Source of the DNA: Desulfobaculum xiamenense
GTDB taxonomy: Bacteria > Desulfobacterota > Desulfovibrionia > Desulfovibrionales > Desulfovibrionaceae
Length of the DNA stretch: 64,000 bases
Reading direction: 5' to 3'
NCBI RefSeq assembly: GCF_011927665.1
Contig: NZ_JAATJA010000001.1
Location: 725,019-789,018 of the forward strand
The first letter of the stretch is position 1, and every line of letters starts with the position of its first letter. Below are positions 61,200 to 64,000 of this stretch, piece after piece. A model generated the notes under the pieces. The model was not told where the DNA came from. It ran no database searches and saw only the letters and a program-made list of their open reading frames with translations. The position numbers were made by a program, and so were the translations under genes.

Positions 61200-62150
61200 A
61201 TGCGCATCCTGATGATCGCCATCAACGACCCCGCCGGAACGGCCATCGGCTTCGCCGACGCGCTCAACCGCCTGACGGACCACTTCTGCCGCGTGGTAAC
61301 GCTGGAGACCCGCTACACCCACTCGTGGCGCAAGGACCTCCACGTCCCGGACCTCGACGAGGCAGGGCTTGAGGAACTGCACGGCGAGCTGACCAACGCG
61401 GACGTCTTCCACTTCCACATGACGGCGGACGAGCATCTGCGCCTCGGCCCCTTTCTCCCGGCCGACCACCTGCATGGCAAGACGCTGGTGCATCACCATC
61501 ACGGGCACCCGGACTTCCGGGGCAACCCCGGAAAGTATCGCGATAAATACGCCCGGCTTGGGCGCGAGAACCTGCTGGTGAGCACGCCGGACCTGCTGCG
61601 CCTGTTGCCTGAGGCCACATGGCAGCCGAACCTCGTGCCGGAAACAGCGCCCCTCTACACGCCGCTGGACGAACGCCCCTGCGGCCCCGTGCGTCTGGCC
61701 CATTCCCCCACGCGAAGGGATCTCAAGAACACGGACGATCTGCTGGACGTGCTGGCGAGCATGGACGGCAACGGGCCGCGGCTGGAACTCATCGACAACG
61801 CGCCCCACGAGGAATGCCTGCGTCGCAAGCGCCGCTGCCACATGCAGTTCGACCACATGCAGGGCTATTACGGCATGAGCAGTCTGGAAGGATTGAGTCA
61901 GGGCCTACCCACGGTGGCGGGGCTGGACGACTGGTGCGCCGCCCACATGCGCGAATTCGCGGATACGGGCGACCTGCCGTGGGTGGTGGCGCGGGGGCGC
62001 GAGGAACTGACGCGGACCATCCGCACCCTCACGGCGGACAGCGACCTGCGCGATGCCATTGGTGCACGCAGCCGCGATTTCATGGAACGCCACTGGAGCG
62101 AGCGCAAGGTGGTGGAACGGCTGTGCGGCTTCTACGACACCCTGCGCTGA
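61200..62150 (+). CDS. Glycosyltransferase (GT-B type)
   Basis: The 316-residue protein has a GT-B-like layout. An N-terminal acceptor domain contains DVFHFHMTADEHL and LVHHHHGHPDFRG, and a C-terminal domain contains LAHSPTRRDLKNTDDL and YYGMSSLEGLSQGLPTVAG, the usual donor-site end. ATG 61200 has AGAGGAA upstream. It lies 14 nt after neuB and probably transfers a sugar onto the glycan of this locus. The exact family number cannot be assigned. Confidence 0.78.
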   Translation: MRILMIAINDPAGTAIGFADALNRLTDHFCRVVTLETRYTHSWRKDLHVPDLDEAGLEELHGELTNADVFHFHMTADEHLRLGPFLPADHLHGKTLVHHHHGHPDFRGNPGKYRDKYARLGRENLLVSTPDLLRLLPEATWQPNLVPETAPLYTPLDERPCGPVRLAHSPTRRDLKNTDDLLDVLASMDGNGPRLELIDNAPHEECLRRKRRCHMQFDHMQGYYGMSSLEGLSQGLPTVAGLDDWCAAHMREFADTGDLPWVVARGREELTRTIRTLTADSDLRDAIGARSRDFMERHWSERKVVERLCGFYDTLR

Positions 62151-62161
62151 AACACTCCGCA

Positions 62162-63094
62162 ATGAAAAGCAAACTCTTTCCCACGGCCCTGCGCATCGTC
62201 ATCCCCTGCCACAACTGCGGGCAGTGGATAACCGAATGTCTGGAATCCATCGTGACACAGGATTTCGAGAACTGGACGGTCCTCGTGGCGGACGACGCCT
62301 CCACGGACGACACCACGCTGGCCGCGCAGGCGTTCCTCGACGATCCGCGCATCACCCTGCGCACGCTACCCGAACGGACGTGGCTGATGGGCAACACGCT
62401 CTCGGCGCTGGACGAGGTGGCTCCGGGCCCGGCGGACGTGGTGGCCATCGTGGACGGGGACGACAGGCTCCTGCCCGGAGCGCTGTCGGCAATATGGGAA
62501 GCCCATTCGCAGGGCTACGACGTGGTCTGGACGGACATGGACATTCAGGGCATCACCGGCTCCACAGGCGCGGCGCTCATTCCCGGCGTTCCCGTACGCC
62601 AGCAGTTGTGGTGCCTGTCGCAACTTCGAAGCTTCAAGGGCTATCTGCTCGAAGGACTCGACCGCGAGGCCGTAAACGGTGCCGATGGCCGTCCGGTCCG
62701 CGCCGGGGGCGACCTCGCGCTCTACTTTCAGCTCATCGAACGCGCCGGGATGTGGAAGACGCACTTCCTCCCCGAACGCCTCTACTGGTACCGCGTTCAC
62801 CCCGGCAACAACTGCACAGCGCTACGCGGCGAACAACTGGCCAACAACCGCCGCATCCGGGCGTTGCCACCACTTCCCGTGCAGACCAGCCATTTCGATA
62901 TCCACATCGAAGCCGATGGACTCGAAAAGCTGAGGCTTCGCGCCTTCGGCCAACGCGTCCGGGCAGAGCATCCGCTCCCCCTCTCGGTCTGCGTCCACCA
63001 TGGCGACGGCAACGGCGACGGATGGACGGCCTACGACGGACTGTGGATCGCCGAGGGCGTGTTTCTCACAAACTCGCCGATGCCCCGCTCATAA
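62162..63094 (+). CDS. Glycosyltransferase family 2
   Basis: The 310-residue GT-A enzyme has RIVIPCHNCGQWITECLESI, VADDASTDDTT and AIVDGDDRLLPGAL, the last being the nucleotide-sugar/metal DxD region. The C-terminal part contains FLPERLYWYRVHPGNN, common in surface-glycan GT2 enzymes. It follows the previous gene after 11 nt. Its last 29 nt overlap the convergent gene on the other strand. Confidence 0.85.
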   Translation: MKSKLFPTALRIVIPCHNCGQWITECLESIVTQDFENWTVLVADDASTDDTTLAAQAFLDDPRITLRTLPERTWLMGNTLSALDEVAPGPADVVAIVDGDDRLLPGALSAIWEAHSQGYDVVWTDMDIQGITGSTGAALIPGVPVRQQLWCLSQLRSFKGYLLEGLDREAVNGADGRPVRAGGDLALYFQLIERAGMWKTHFLPERLYWYRVHPGNNCTALRGEQLANNRRIRALPPLPVQTSHFDIHIEADGLEKLRLRAFGQRVRAEHPLPLSVCVHHGDGNGDGWTAYDGLWIAEGVFLTNSPMPRS

Positions 63095-64000
63095 GCCGCC
63101 CAAGCTTCAGGAAACGGGCCGTGCGCCCAGAAATGTCCCTCGCGGCCAAGGCGCGCATGAACATCGTCTCCTTGCCCTGACCGACGGCGATATCGAGCGC
63201 CAGCCGCAATTCCTCAAGCCCCGCCTCCAGCCGCATGGCCCGCAGATTCACCAGCCCCAGTTCAAGGCCGATCCGCCAATTGTCCGGCGCGTGGAGCGAC
63301 AGTTCGGACAGCACGCCTAGGCGCAATTCGTCCACGCCTTCCAGCCGCGACAGCACGGTCTCCATGCGGCTCTTGACCTCCATGTCGCCCGGCGCGGCGG
63401 AGTCGGCGGCGATGAGGCTTTCCAATGCCGCCTCGGGCAGACCTTCCACCACGTCATAACGCAGGCCGGGCCGATACAGCGCCCCCCGGCGCACGCACTC
63501 GCGCGACCACGCCAGATGCAGATCACGCGGGGACTCCGGCTTGCACCACTTCGCGCCGCATGCGTCCACCTGCCGGTACCAGAAGCTCTTGGCCATGTCC
63601 CATTCGCCGCAGGCCAGCATGCACATGCTTCCGGCAAAGTTGACGTCGAAGCTCTCGCGATGCGCTGCGGCGTCGAGGATGCCCACGCACGCCGAACGCA
63701 CCTCGTCGCGCCTGTCGATGATGGTCCGCAGCCGTAGCGCCCGTGCCAGAAGCTCCGGATCGGCGGACAGGGCATCGAGCATGGCCAACAGCTTTGCGTC
63801 GTTGCAGATGATGAATTCCGCCTCGCGCAGAATGGCGAGCGTGCGCACGAAGGCCGTCCGCGCCTCAGCCCCACTTGCGGCGCGGCCAGCGGCCTCACTG
63901 GCGATGGACAGGATGGATGCCGCACGATGCGACAGCAGGTGCTCGCGCCGGACGCGTTCCCACGCGGCGCGGGCCATGGCTTGCGCCTCGTCCCTACGGG
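63066..64000 (-). CDS. CgeB-like glycosyltransferase, C-terminal part (runs off right edge)
   Basis: The frame is open to the window edge, so the 5' end is missing. At the edge, ARAAWERVRREHLLSHRAAS is the typical last helix of the CgeB-type GT-B domain. After it, about 285 residues form an alpha-helical, TPR-like extension without a known name (GLELGLVNLRAMRLEAGLEE near the end). An internal ATG at 63977 exists but would cut the domain, so I do not take it as the start. Long glycosyltransferases with such helical tails occur in flagellar and surface glycosylation loci. Confidence 0.7.
   Translation of the reverse strand, partial: RRDEAQAMARAAWERVRREHLLSHRAASILSIASEAAGRAASGAEARTAFVRTLAILREAEFIICNDAKLLAMLDALSADPELLARALRLRTIIDRRDEVRSACVGILDAAAHRESFDVNFAGSMCMLACGEWDMAKSFWYRQVDACGAKWCKPESPRDLHLAWSRECVRRGALYRPGLRYDVVEGLPEAALESLIAADSAAPGDMEVKSRMETVLSRLEGVDELRLGVLSELSLHAPDNWRIGLELGLVNLRAMRLEAGLEELRLALDIAVGQGKETMFMRALAARDISGRTARFLKLGRLMSGASASL

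Noticed and set aside
1-64000. tRNA, rRNA, CRISPR, IS element or prophage
   Set aside because: I looked in the gaps and at gene ends and found no cloverleaf-like sequence, direct-repeat array, transposase, integrase or attachment-site duplication.

Overview
The window is a dense, high-GC bacterial chromosome segment whose gene content points to a flagellated, LPS-bearing Gram-negative anaerobe of the sulfate-reducing Desulfovibrio group. That assignment is an inference. It rests on rubrerythrin and a rhodanese/di-iron fusion, [NiFe]-hydrogenase maturation genes hypD-hypE, a NifX/orange-protein-like gene behind a -24/-12 promoter, phenylacetate-CoA ligase, lptD/waaA/kdsB/hldD, and a fliR-flhB-flhA-flhF-flhG-fliA order. 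About 63 protein genes are supported. I found no rRNA, tRNA, CRISPR array, insertion sequence or prophage. Very long reading frames lie opposite many real genes, but these are GC-driven shadows.

Layout, left to right. 1-2.5 kb: the 5' end of a membrane-anchored protein running off the left edge, a divergent rhodanese-rubrerythrin fusion, then DUF2867 and tlyA. 2.6-5.7 kb: a 988-residue Cache/PAS sensor histidine kinase with no adjacent response regulator. 5.8-12.9 kb, minus strand: a long run alr-rpsF-rpsR-rplI-dnaB-paaK-DUF456-thrC mixing ribosome, replication and metabolism. 13-18.8 kb: lptD, mutL, an unknown gene and a PilZ protein. 18.8-24.2 kb: EamA transporter, hldD, hisH-hisF, the sigma-54-type NifX-like gene, rubrerythrin and a 95-residue orphan. 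24.3-27.6 kb, minus strand: DUF4340 protein-rpoZ-dnaJ-moaC. 27.8-29.6 kb: a TtcA-like PP-loop protein and an M23 peptidase.

29.7-36.8 kb is a polysaccharide cassette: AsnB-type amidotransferase, GT4 glycosyltransferase, then WbpV-, WbpL- and WbpM-like enzymes. The last three could make UDP-QuiNAc or UDP-FucNAc and load it on undecaprenyl phosphate. It runs directly into a flagellar block (36.9-46.4 kb) of export apparatus, FlhF/FlhG number and placement control, sigma-28, CheY, FliL and three small flagellar-associated genes. Then come dus, ispH, cheV and nadE on the plus strand, hypD-hypE on the minus strand, and a tightly overlapping envelope run (HD phosphohydrolase, ddl, waaA, kdsB, carA, TPR protein; 53.5-59.1 kb).

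The right end (59.2-64 kb) is a second surface-sugar locus. It opens with a consensus sigma-70 promoter and an AT-rich leader. It encodes a winged-helix/Rossmann fusion, a NeuB-type nonulosonate synthase and two glycosyltransferases, and meets a convergent CgeB-like glycosyltransferase that is cut by the right edge.

The least explained items are that winged-helix/Rossmann protein linked to neuB, the sigma-54-type NifX-like gene with a Gly/Arg/Met tail, a factor-independent terminator with no gene in front of it in the hypD/HD intergenic region, tandem perfect hairpins between rplI and dnaB, and several palindromic operator-like sites.
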